Assembly: GCA_963921935.1 (NCBI GenBank)
Contig: OY998175.1
Coordinates: 151,767,309 to 151,831,308 of the forward strand
Source of the DNA: Galeruca laticollis
Lineage: Eukaryota > Arthropoda > Insecta > Coleoptera > Chrysomelidae
Reading direction: 5' to 3'
Length of the DNA stretch: 64,000 bases
Under the pieces are notes generated by a model. It did not search any database and was not told the origin of the DNA. It saw nothing but the letters and a program-made list of their open reading frames with translations. Positions within the stretch are counted from its first letter, which is position 1. Each line of letters starts with the position of its first letter. The position numbers and the translations under genes are program-made. This document shows positions 49,850 through 60,323 of the stretch, one piece after another.

Positions 49850-50690
49850 TCAATAAAACAGTATGTACCACACGTCACTACCGGTATAACACTTCATGAT
49901 TCTTCCCAGGGCCCATTGTGAGGGTGGAATGTTGTCTTCTCGTAATAAGGCCACAGCCCCTGCGTGGATTTCAGGACCGGCCTTTTCCCATTTGGTGCGA
50001 ACCGTAAACTCGTTCAGGTACTCCTTACTCCATCGCGCCCAGAAGTTCTGCTTTACCTTCTGTATGTGCTGCCAGTTTGACAAACGGTTACTAGGAGTCG
50101 TGGAATTATCACGACTTCGCAAGTTGGTCAGTGAGTCCCCTATTAAAAAATGGCCAGGAGTAAGGGCGATAGGGTCAGAGGAAATACTAGTTAATGGTCT
50201 GGAATTTAATATAGCTTCGATTTCGATAATTAATGTGTTAAATTGTTCATACGTAAATAGCATATCACGTCCGGCAACTCAGTATAAATGTTTTTTAAAG
50301 CTTTTCACTGCCGCTTCTCATAAGCCCCCAACATGTGGTGCTTGAGGAGGACTCAAATGCCACTGAATACCCTTGTCGCTCAAGTATCCTTGAATTCGAT
50401 ATTGTGCTTCGCGTGTATGGACGTCTTCAATTCCTTAGCATCCGGTCAGCTCCATCGAAATTCGTGTCGTTATCACTGTAAATGTCGTGACATAAGCCGC
50501 GGCGGGAGACGAAACGTCTCAACGCTGCCAAGAATCCTACAGATGTGAGGTCTGTAACTACTTCCAAGTGTACAGCCTTTGAAGCTAGACAAACAAATAC
50601 AGCAACGTAAGCCTTTACAGATGCTTGGTTACGGTATTTCTTCTCCTTTAAGAGAAATGGTCCACACTAATCAATCCCAGCTTGATTAAA
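49850..50690 (-). pseudogene. BEL/Pao integrase and DUF5641-like region
   Basis: The open part (49850-50263) reads IIEIEAILNSRPLTSISSDP, LTPGHFLIGDSL, WQHIQKVKQNFWARWSKEYL and AVALLREDNIPPSQWALGRI, classic for the end of BEL pol. Upstream to about 50690 (e.g. CGGCAGTG, HVGGL-type segment around 50320-50340) is frame-shifted integrase. The element's 5' portion is lost where satellite array 2 starts. Confidence 0.8.
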
Positions 50691-51597
50691 TTATGACTAT
50701 ACGAAGAATGTCCAATAAGTCTTGATTATTTTATGATGATACGAGGACTGTCCAATAAATTTTGAGTCTTTTATACTTACACGAGGTCTGCCCAATAAAT
50801 TTTAATACTTTTATGATTCTTTTATGCTGATACGAGGACTGTCCAATAAGTTTTAATACCTATATACTTGTACGAGGACTGTCCAATAATTTTTGATTAT
50901 TTTATGATGATACGAGGACTGTCAATAAATTTTAATTCTTTTATACTTATACGAGGACTGCCCACTAAATTTTGATACTTTTATGACTATACGAGGACTG
51001 TCCAATAAGTTTTGATTATTTTATGCTTATACGAGGACTATCAATAAATTTTAATTCTTTTATACTTATACGAGGACTGCCCAATACATTTTGATACTTT
51101 TATGACTATTCGAGTGCAGTCCAATAAGTTTTGATTATTTTAAGCTTATACGAGGATTGTCGAATACGTTTTGATTGTTTTATACTTATACGAGGATTGC
51201 ACAATAAATTTTGATACTTTTATGATTATACGAGCGCTGTCCAATAAGTTTTGATTATTTTATGCTGATACGAGGACTGCTCAATAAATTTTAATACTGA
51301 TATGATTAAACGAGGACTGTCCAATACATTTTGATTCTTTTATACTTATACGAGGACTGCCCAATAAACGTTGATACTTTTATGATTATACGAGGACTGT
51401 CCAATAAGTTTTGATTATTTTATGCTGATACGAGGACTGTCCTAAAAATTTTGATTTTTTATACTTACACAAGGACTGCCCAATAAGTTTTGATTATTTT
51501 ATGTTGATACCAGGACTGTCCAATAAATTTTGATACTTGTATGACTATACGAGGACTGTCCAATAAGTTTTGATTATTTTATGCCGATACGAGGACT
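50690..51597. repeat. 40-bp satellite array 2 with 120-bp higher-order units (about 23 units)
   Basis: About 23 units of 39-41 bp. Types alternate: A (GACTATACGAGG..., AATAAGTTTTGATTATTTTAT), B (GMTKATACGAGG..., AATAAATTTTRATTCTTTTAT), C (ACTTATACGAGGACTGCCC..., TTGATACTTTTAT). A-B-C order recurs several times from 50990 to 51590. The array ends at 51597 within a unit. Confidence 0.93.
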
Positions 51598-52753
51598 GTG
51601 AAAGTGAAACTTCTAATGCTAAAAAAAGAGCTAAAAAGAAAAAGAAATTGTGGACGTCAAAGTGCAAAACTCTATGCAATAGCTTTACCGCGGCAATCTC
51701 CGAGTGCCACACGCCTTTTTTTGTTGTGTAGGTACTCTACTTACCTGTTTTTTGTGAATAACACAACTACTAATATTGTCTATGATTGGCGAGTGGTCAG
51801 AGGATAAGTCGAAGCTTGGTGTTTGCGCCAATATTTAAATTCTATCAGTAGTCTAGTAATATTTAAGAATAGATGGTCAGTTGATTTCTGAGTAATAGGC
51901 AACACACCTTATTCATTAATGTATAAATAAATCTGGCCCGATGTAAACAATTGATGTTGTTATAAAAACGTCGACATGAAAAAACAAAACTGCGAACAAG
52001 ACGTTTCAGACAGTAAAAACATAGTTTAGAAAGTGAGTTAGCATAAAACGTTTGAAAAAGTTATGTTCGTGTAAAATATTGTGATTAAATCAATACAAAA
52101 CCATTTTAATCTTAAATGATAGTGAATTCAGTACTATACAGTTGAGTCAACTACGAATTTGTCAATTTTCTTAATTTGCCCTATTTACCCGTATCTTGAT
52201 TCCAAGCCTCATTTGGCAAAAAGGTGGACAGGACAGACGGAATTGGGTTTCCTTTTTTCATCTAGATCATTGGTAAGTTTTCTGTCCAAAATTAATAGTC
52301 AGTGAGTAACTACAGTCCCCTAATACCTAGTTCTTAAGAATCATAACAGATTTTGTACCTTATCGAACCGGATTAAGTATTATTTGTGAAATATAATTCC
52401 AAATTTCCGAAATCACTTATAATTAAAAAGTTGAAGTTCGTAGTTTTAATCAGTTTGAAAGAGAAAACGATATTTTTAAACATTGTTTATGTGTTAGATT
52501 TTGTGTTTCTTCAAACAATAATATAGAAAGTTTCAATTATGTATAGGTAATTTTTATAGTTGATTTGATTTGAATATAGAATATGATGAATCCTTCCAAA
52601 ATAGTTCTTTTCACAGTACAGTCAAATCGCCAAATAAAATATATTTTATAGTTTAGTAATGTAATCAAACATTATCATATTCTTTAATAAATCAGTTGTT
52701 GTTTGTGCAATAAATTATTATTGGGACTAATTTTCCAGTATATTTTCGTTCTA
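51598..52753. other. Stretch without a recognised gene, possible BEL LTR/leader
   Basis: A 69-codon frame at 51598-51807 with a Lys-rich start has no known domain. The rest precedes a plus-strand BEL gag and may contain its LTR and leader, but no second LTR exists to define it. Confidence 0.35.
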
Positions 52754-52761
52754 CTGATAGT

Positions 52762-52978
52762 CAATGGCGTAACTAGGATCAAGATCTGGAGGGGGAGATT
52801 AATCCACTAAAACTGCATTTCAGCTTTGTTTTTCTTATGAAATTATAGCCCACAGTTCCCAGCTTTTAGTACATTTCAATCAAGTAGACTTGCTGTTATT
52901 ATGTTTTAGAACTTTATTCTTATTTTTAGGGTTCTGGGGGGGTTCCATCCTCCTCATCCCCCCGTAGTTACGCTACCG
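52762..52978. mobile_element. 217-bp hAT-type MITE with 8-bp target duplication
   Basis: Ends CAATGGCGTAACTA and TAGTTACGCTACCG are imperfect inverted repeats. They are flanked by CTGATAGT (52754-52761) and ATGATAGT (52979-52986), 7 of 8 matching. Ends and 8-bp duplication fit hAT. No coding capacity. Confidence 0.7.
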
Positions 52979-52997
52979 ATGATAGTAGTTATACAAA

Positions 52998-53620
52998 ATG
53001 ACACAAAAAAGAACAACTATTAAATGCTTCAATCGCAAAAAAGGAACAGTATTTTGCCAGAATTCAACGCTTGTTTTATAATAGTACCTAGAGATGTTTA
53101 AACGCCAGAAAAGGCAAATCAATTTCTCACTAGATATGAAACTTTGGAAAGAACTAAAATCATTTTTTTAAATATTTTAGATCAAATGAACATACTAGAG
53201 TACGAGATAAATCACACATTTGTTCCAAATTATCAAATTTTAGAAACATTTGACAAATTGATTTGTCACATAAAGCGTATAGCTAAAAAATTAAATGTTG
53301 ACATTGCTAGGGAATCACAACCATTACGTGAAAATAGTCGTAGATCTACTCGTAAATTACCATAATTATTGCTTCCGAAATTTAACGGGGATATTAAAGA
53401 CTGCCCTTTGTTTATCGAATGTTATAATAATATGATCCATAACAATTGTGAGTTGTCTGATATAGATCGAGTTCACTATCTGATAGGTTGTTTGACTGGT
53501 ATCGCTCTATCTGTTTGTTGCACTTCACTATATAGCGACAGCTTAGAAATGGTTTCTCGAACAAGTAATAAAATGCTTTCGGATACCTCCAGAACCGAGT
53601 AGCAACCCGTCACGTGAATT
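52998..53620 (+). pseudogene. gag: BEL/Pao gag fragment
   Basis: Frames at 53144-53365 and 53369-53602 carry a helical N-terminal part (ILEYEINHTFVPNYQILETF) and then the hallmark LLLPKFNGDIKDCPLFIECY, LSDIDRVHYLIGCLTGIALS of Pao-type Gag. An in-frame TAA at 53363 joins them. The part from ATG 52998 to 53140 fits the gag start with frame changes. Coding similarity is lost after about 53540, with no protease or RT. Confidence 0.75.
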
Positions 53621-53699
53621 TAAGAACCCAGTACTTGATCCAGGTTAGGTTTCCGTAAATACCTAAAGTGAAACTATATCTTCATCATTTATTTCATTA

Positions 53700-54399
53700 T
53701 GTTGTAACGGTCCTAAAATAACTTTGGGGTATTGGCACCTCCATTGCCGAATTTTAACGTTATTATTTTGTAAATATTGTCGTATGTAGGTTCAATTTTG
53801 GAACGATTGTTTAAGTTAAATAGATATTCTTATCTGGGATTTCAGTCGTTTAAACCGGTACCTATGGTAATCTTCTGTAAGGAAAAATCGCTCGTCGATT
53901 AGGCAACTTTATATTTTTGATATATCTGTTTATGTAAGCGGAAAACTAAGCTATCGGGTTGTAATTAATGAGGTATACGAGATCGGTATACGCATGAGCT
54001 CATCGCGACAAACGGTCAAATTCATTGTTAAACTTTCTGGAGTAAATTTTATTAACATCTATACCTTTAGGCAACCACAGTTTTAGAAAAATATTAATAG
54101 TACATTCGATTATTGGATTATAGTTAATATACATAAGTAGTAGTTGGCAATATGGTCTTCCCGACCACTGATTTATTTCTATATTAATATAACCTGGTTG
54201 TTTGTAAGTAGAGCTAATTTTCCCTTACCTTGTGTCTCCGCGATCGTTTGTGCTATACTTTTAATGCGTTTGTACTCACTTATATTTCTTATAAATATAG
54301 TTGGAGTAATTGATTATATTAAGTGTTTAATTGTAATCTAGGGTTAAGTACAAGACTTACGTACTAATGTTGGCTTTTTGTTAAATTTAACTGGCGCCC
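53700..54399 (+). repeat. Isolated LTR with primer-binding site
   Basis: Starts TGTTGTAACGGTCC at 53700 and ends TTAAATTTAAC at 54391, immediately followed by TGGCGCCC (54392-54399), a common Gypsy primer-binding start. Only about 40 bp of leader follow, so this is a 5' LTR whose element is lost. Confidence 0.55.
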
Positions 54400-54524
54400 T
54401 TTATTTTTGTTAAAACTTTTAGACGAACCACCCCATCTCCACTGTGTTCTAGCCGAGAGCCCGACAACACTTTTCTATTTATAACCTCGTACTTGGCCTG
54501 GCATGTCTAAAACCAGTAAATGTT

Positions 54525-54860
54525 CGAGATTGTTTCTATAGTGTAAAGCGAGAGGTTACAATGTTTCTAAATGTATGGCCTACCTTTTCTAATTCCTGTT
54601 GTTCAATTCCTTCTGTATCCGTAGAGAAGTGCAGATGTTTGATCACCACTTGGAATGCTCGTTCCTCCTTTAGTTGGTATGTTGGAATAGGATTTTGTTG
54701 TCTTTCATGTAGTGTACTAGTTTCCTGTATGCTTTTGGATCGGTACAGTTGATTTTCATTGTATTATCAGCAAGTGCTTTTGTGATGTACTGATCTTTTT
54801 CTACTATGTCGCACCATTAATTAACCATTTGGTGATTATTTATTACTCAGTGTACGAATA
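54525..54860 (-). pseudogene. Jockey/X-element-like ORF1 fragment
   Basis: Minus-strand reading gives ADNTMKINCTDPKAYRKLV, FQHTYQLKEERAFQVVIKHL, FSTDTEGIEQQELEKVGH and RNIVTSRF. These match the nucleic-acid-binding ORF1 domain of Jockey-clade LINEs just before its zinc knuckles. One frame change near 54700. The zinc-knuckle part is not recognised. Confidence 0.7.
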
Positions 54861-56079
54861 TTGGAGGCGGCTATGGTATGTTTTCTGTTGGATTGTCGTT
54901 TGATGTTTCTGCTGGTTCCGGTTCTTATTGCTATGGTTGGCTGTATTTGTTGGTCAATGTAATGTTATTGGTGCTATTTATACCTATATATAATATCAGG
55001 AATTTGGAATATATGGTATGAAGAAGTATATTTATCATCGGATAAAATATTTAAATAAGAGTTGTAAAATATTCTATTGATAGATAGATAGGTTCAAATA
55101 TATAATGAGACATTCCAAACAGTTGAAAAAAATGGAATAGATCTTTCTCATGCTTACAATTAGCACCAATATCCAAGTTAAAATCAGTAAATTGAAAACG
55201 AAGATCTATAGACACAAATTAAAACACTATTCTCGTTTACCAACTCAACAGTTCAAAATATTTCATGTTTAATCAGACAAAAATTAGAACGGTCTAAAGT
55301 TGTCAGATTGATGTTGGTGTAACCAAATATCGCAACACCTCTGTGCTCACCTTTAGAGCGATAGTAAGAAGAAAACAGTAAAACCCATTTATATTAATTA
55401 CTGATAGTTCTGAATGATCGCCAATGCTCAAATGTACAAAGATTATCATCCTTTATACTTCTAGTAATACATTTATTTCAATTTTGAGCATTGATATATG
55501 ACATCGAGAATATATCGAATAGAATAGAATTTATTGATCTCATATTATCAAATAATGACATAAGACAGGTCAAATATGAACAAATTAAAATTAAAAAGTC
55601 TAGCTAATTTCTATGTGCTGGTAAGGTATAGACAAATCTGATTTATATCTTGTGTCATGAGCATTAATATCACTATTCTATATATAATCGCCTTTATTCC
55701 TATGAACTAATGTGATTAAATCCAATATATAGAAGCCATTCACAGTTAAAATTCTCAAGTTGATAAAAACAGGTCGACAGGAGTCTACAAGTGTATATTT
55801 TTCAGCAAAAACTAATAAATCATAATTTTTTAAATGTTTCTACTTTGTTGCAGATCGTTTTTCATATTTTATTAGGCGGAATAATACAATCCTTTCCTTT
55901 ATTAAATATTTTTTTATTTTTTTCTACAGTATGAGTACGCCCACGAGCAGAAGCAAAATGGCGCCAAGTATATATTATCAATAACCTGTGAAATGTTTGG
56001 TTTGCACTGATAATTTCCATTTTGTGGCACATGGACTTTGCCATTACATTATTCTTCACCAAGTACTTTACAAACAACT
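54861..56079. other. Stretch without a gene; a LINE 3' tail inside
   Basis: No coding family. At 55515-55580 GAATAGAATAGAATTTATTG followed by ATCTCATATTATCAAATAATG looks like the 3' tail of a CR1/R1-like LINE on the minus strand (ending in TTCTA repeats). Nothing else recognised. Confidence 0.4.
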
Positions 56080-56091
56080 CTAAATCAGAAA

Positions 56092-57215
56092 GTGTTTTAA
56101 ATGAAACTCACGGTTTCTAGTTAATACCACAAAATAATAAAAATTGTTGAAAATTCTAAAAAATTGACAATTGTTTCGATAAATCAATATCATCGTCAGA
56201 ATGACAGAATTTACATTCCATTTGATGCCTACCTGATGTTTCGTAGTTATTTTTGGCTAGACCCAGAAGTGACCTAACTGGTGTGATTGACTTAATATAT
56301 GTTAATAGAAAAAAGAAGAAGATGTGATATTACAAATATTGAAGCTTAGATATTATTAGCTCTATGGTGATATCCTGGATATCATTTTTCCAATTAAGAT
56401 CAGTATAACTTTGCAATGATATAGAAAACCAGGAAAACTATATCTGCTGATCTTGACAATTATCACTTAAGAAGACAGTTTATTAGTGGAGAACTCCCTA
56501 GATTTAACTGTTCATTGACAACTTCATATTTTGGGTTTCTCAAATGTCTTCTAATCTCCAATTCTTCAAGGAAATCCAGTTCTTGTTTCATTTCACAAAT
56601 ATGCAGCACTTCTAGTTTTGAGTTAAGTGTCAATGAATGATTGGTGTCAAGTAGATATTTTGCGTAGTGGGATTTATCTGGTTGTTTTAATCTGTATGCT
56701 CATAATTGTTCACTGTATCGGATTTCAAAATTCCTAAGGGTCTGACCCAAATAGTCAGCATTACATTCTGCACATTTGAGTTTATATATACCTGACTTCT
56801 TTATTGGTGGTATTTTTGTTTTTATATTTAACAATTTTGTACTAACGTTACTTTATGTTTTAAAAGAAATCGTTGTATTCGTTGCTGAAGATATTATCTT
56901 TGAAATATTATTAGAAATATTTCCTGCATATGTGATGGTTTTATAAGTTTTTATTTCATCAGTTTATTTAGGAAATATTAGTTGTAATGCCACTTTTTCC
57001 TCTTTTTCATTAATTAGCTTATTTATCATATCTAATGGATAACCGTTGGATGTTGCTATTTGTCTAATTGTATTAATCTCTCTATCAAAATTACATTTGT
57101 TCATAGGAACTGAAAAAGCTCTATGTATCATTGAATTATATGCCGCTAGATTATGGGACATGGGGTGATTGGAATTAAATGAAATTGTCACATCAGTCTG
57201 TGTTGGTTTTACATT
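56092..57215 (-). pseudogene. Penelope 2 left copy: RT tail and GIY-YIG
   Basis: Starts (minus) within the RT C-terminal part (TDVTISFNSNHPMSHNLAAY) and runs through KCNFDREINTIRQIATSNG to the GIY-YIG nuclease. It keeps the authentic 3' end of the ORF (LEELEIRRHLRNPKYEVVN then a TAA/TGA region near 56465-56560), which the right copy lacks because of an approximately 290-bp deletion. Stops near 56840-56960 interrupt it. Confidence 0.78.
56166..56199 (-). ncRNA. Hammerhead-like motif, Penelope 2 left arm
   Basis: Minus strand: CTGACGAT, GATA/TATC stem, GAAACAATTGTC. Identical to the right arm. Confidence 0.5.
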
Positions 57216-58471
57216 ATCATTTTACATTATCAACTCTTTGAATTTCTAATTGAGTACTGAGATTCATATCCGTAACTAATCAAAAAGTTGAAAGCAATCA
57301 ACTTGCAAGATAACTATAAACTTATTTCGTTTGATGTGACTAATATGTTCACTAAAATTCCTCCCAAAGAATGTCTAATAATTGTAAGAAAATTACTAGA
57401 AGATAAAAATATTAATCCAGGAATAATATCAGATATACTTAACCTATTCGATGTATGCATTAATCCAAATTATTTCACTTTTGACAATAAGATATATATT
57501 CAAAATGAAGGTTTACCAATGGGAAGCCCTATGCCACCTATTTTGGCAAACATTTTTATGGACAATTCAGAAAGAAAGATCTTTGAAAGTAATATTTCGA
57601 AAAATGTTTTATTTTGGTATAGATATGTAGATGACATATTAGCTTGTTTTATGGGTAGTGAACGACAATTAGATGTATTTTTCAACCACATCAATAATTT
57701 ACACCCAAAAATTAGATTTTCATTAGAAATTGAAGAAAATAGCTCAATCAAGTTTCTTGATTTAAAAATACAAAGAGTTAATAATGTACTTGATTATTCA
57801 ATTTACCGAAAACCAACACAGACTGATGTGACAATTCCATTCAATTCCAATCACCCTATGTCACACAGACTAGCGGCATATAATTCAATGATACATAGAG
57901 CTTTTTCAGTTCCTATGAACAAATGTAATTTTGATAGAGAGATTAATACAATTAGACAAATAGCAACATCCAACGGTTCTCCATTAGATATGATAAATAA
58001 GCTAATAAATAAAAAAGAGGAAAAAGTGGCATTACAACTAATATTTCCTAAACAAACTGATGAAATAAAAACTTATAAAACCATCACATATGCAGGAAAT
58101 ATTTCTAATAATATTTCAAAGATAATATCTTCAGCAACGAATACAACAATTTCTTTAACGTTAGTACAAAATTGTTAAATGTAAAAACAAAAATACCACC
58201 ATTAAAGAAGTCAGGTATAGATAAACTCAAATGTGCAGAATGTAATGCTGTCTATTTGGGTCAGACCCTTAGGAATTTTGAAATCCGATACAGTGAACAC
58301 TTACGAGCATACAGATTAAAACAAACAGATAAATCCCACTACGCAAAACATCTACTTGACACCAATCATTCATTGACACCTAATACAAAACTAGAAGTGC
58401 TACATATTTGCGAAAAGAAACAAGAACTGGATTTCCTTGAAAAATTGGAAATTTGGTCTAGCCAAAAATAA
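57216..58471 (+). pseudogene. Penelope 2 right copy: RT and GIY-YIG
   Basis: RT core is open from 57288 to 58178: LISFDVTNMFTKIPPKEC, EGLPMGSPMPPILANIFMD and catalytic YRYVDDILACF (about residue 113). Connection and thumb follow (SIKFLDLKI, RKPTQTDVTI, HPMSHRLAAYNSMIHRAFSV). A 1-nt shift near 58175 leads into the GIY-YIG nuclease (58172-58471): KLKCAECNAVYLGQTLRNFE and RYSEHLRAY, ending early at KLEIWSSQK because of a deletion. The RT fingers region is missing (5' truncation). Confidence 0.85.
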
Positions 58472-58518
58472 CTACGAAACATCAGGTAGGCATCAAATGA
58501 AATGTAACTTCTGTCATT

Positions 58519-58552
58519 CTGACGATGATATTGATTTATCGAAACAATTGTC
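58519..58552 (+). ncRNA. Hammerhead-like motif, Penelope 2 right arm
   Basis: Plus strand: CTGACGAT, GATA/TATC stem with loop TTGATT, GAAAC, AAT, then GTC. ACA/TGT can form stem III. One extra base lies between CTGACGA and the stem relative to the classic consensus. Confidence 0.5.
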
Positions 58553-58683
58553 AATTTTTTAGAATTTTTAACAATTTTTAGTATATTGTGGTATTAACTA
58601 GAAACGGTGAGTTTCATTTAAAACACTAATATGAGTAGATTCCACGAAGTAAGGGTCGAGACAGTTAATTTCTAAATCAGAAA

Positions 58684-59472
58684 AAAATTTCACGAAAAAC
58701 CTTCCGCCATAACCTCCAAGCGCCTGTAAAACTGTTTTGGCAACACGGTCGGTAAATAAGGAATGAAATAGCGTACGTTGTGTTGCTCATACAACAGCAG
58801 GATTGTCACGTTGACGATAATTTTTTCGTGATAAAACTATGAATTCGATTCATTTTTTACTAGCATATGATAATATATGCATTCAATATAAGGCGGCTAC
58901 AGAATTAATATGCCTTCTTGCGTTGTGAACAATTCACCTTTTAAATATGTACTAATTATAGGGGCTTTTGCGATTGTTTTGTCCATGTAAATAAACACAC
59001 ATCGCGCCAGCATAAGAATAGTGTTTATTTCTCACCTGCATCAAACATCAAATTACGAGAAGTGCAGTTAGATAAAATCCATGAAAAGGATACAAAAGTA
59101 TTTGTTGTAGTGTATAGACTTGGTGTGTAAGCGAAAACCCGGTAAGAACATCTGAAGATAATATTTAAGCGAATTAAGTAGTTTAAAATAAACAGAAAAG
59201 CTATTAGTGGGCATCACAAAAAAATGAAAAATGTTACGATAAAGTTTAATTAGCAGAACTAAATTTTTGTCAAAATATTTACAGTGCTGCCAGAAGGCAT
59301 GAAAAATCGGTCAACTAAAGAAGCCCAAAACCAATATAGGTAATCGTTTGAAACAGTCTTCTGATAGGAAAGCCTCCTCCGAAGGGTTGGCCTTGTAGGT
59401 TTTTCTTTCGTGGGAGCACATTTGATAAAAAGTCGGTGGGAGAGATAAAGCTAATAAACTAACAAGAAAAAT
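58684..59472. other. Stretch without a firm gene; probable LINE 5' leader on the right
   Basis: A short frame at 58911 beginning MPSCVVNN resembles the first residues of THAP zinc fingers but ends after 23 codons. From about 58990 the sequence is probably the 5' untranslated part of the LINE that follows. Confidence 0.35.
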
Positions 59473-60162
59473 ATGGATAGTTATGACGCCTCCACAGATG
59501 AAAGAAGGAAAATAAAGCAGCGGGAAATTGATGATGGATTCATAAAAAGCAAAAAGACGGGGAGCACAACAGTAAAGCAGTATAATTTCAAAGAAAACAA
59601 ATTAGATAATATAATAGTTATTAGGCACGAAGTCGGAACTGATCAAAAATATATGAAAGAAGATCAAAACGAAACAAAAAAGATATAAAAAGGATAAAAG
59701 TACAACGGGATAAATTGAACGAAGAATTATTAAAATTAAAAATGGAGAATATGAATTTGAAAGAAAGGAATCAAGAAATGAAAATAATACTGGAATGGGG
59801 GGAAAAGAGAGGAGGAAGAATAAGATAGTTATGAACGGATTAGCGATGGATGCCGAGGAGGCAATAGTATTAAAAAAGGGGATTTGGTACTGAACAATAA
59901 TCCAAAAACAGTGAAGAAATTAGGGGATAGTACATGCCTCATTGAATTGAATAATGAAGAAGACAAGCAAGAAATTATTATCGATAAAGCAATGCTAAAA
60001 AATACAAATCAGATAAAGTGTATTTGAATGAAGATCTGACAAAAAATGAACGAGAGAAACAGAAGGGACTAAGAGCATTTGCCAAAGCGGAGAGAGAAAA
60101 TAAGAAAAAGGTGAAGATGGGATATAATAAAGTAAGGGTAAATGGGGTAGAGTGGAGATGAG
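59473..60162 (+). pseudogene. LINE ORF1 (coiled coil plus nucleic-acid-binding domain)
   Basis: Opens MDSYDASTDERRKIKQ; a Lys/Glu-rich coiled coil follows (about 59690-59800). Next is an RRM-like segment (MNGLAMDAEEAIVLK, KKLGDSTCLIELNNEEDKQE) and a C-terminal domain (VYLNEDLTKNEREKQKGLRA, FAKAERENKKKVKMGYNKV, then VNGVEWR and stop). The LTKNE...LRA...GY pattern is that of LINE ORF1 C-terminal domains. Several frame changes after 59686. Confidence 0.65.
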
Positions 60163-60323
60163 CTATGAAAATTGGAAAAATAGTAAGAAAACCAGCAAAA
60201 ACCAAGAATAATTACGAATAGACAGAATAGGGAGACGAGAAATGTTATGATATGAAAACGGATTAAGGGATAGGCGTGTAAAAATCAAACAAAAAATCAA
60301 GGAAACGAACCGATGGAGAGCAA

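Larger units (their letters stand above)
56092..58671. mobile_element. Penelope 2: head-to-head pair in a single 12-bp target duplication
   Basis: The whole locus is flanked by CTAAATCAGAAA at 56080-56091 and 58672-58683. Inside are a minus-strand 5'-truncated copy (56092-57215) and a longer plus-strand 5'-truncated copy (about 57216-58671), meeting head to head. Outer ends are identical inverted termini ending in CTGTCTCGACCC-type sequence on the right and matching pLTR sequence on the left. Both arms hold a hammerhead-like motif. Confidence 0.85.

Noticed and set aside
47985..51597. CRISPR-like array
   Set aside because: Repeat units are contiguous with no unique spacers and the genome is eukaryotic; it is a satellite.
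58911..58985. THAP zinc finger gene start (MPSCVVNN)
   Set aside because: Ends after about 23 codons with no Cys/His completion of the finger.
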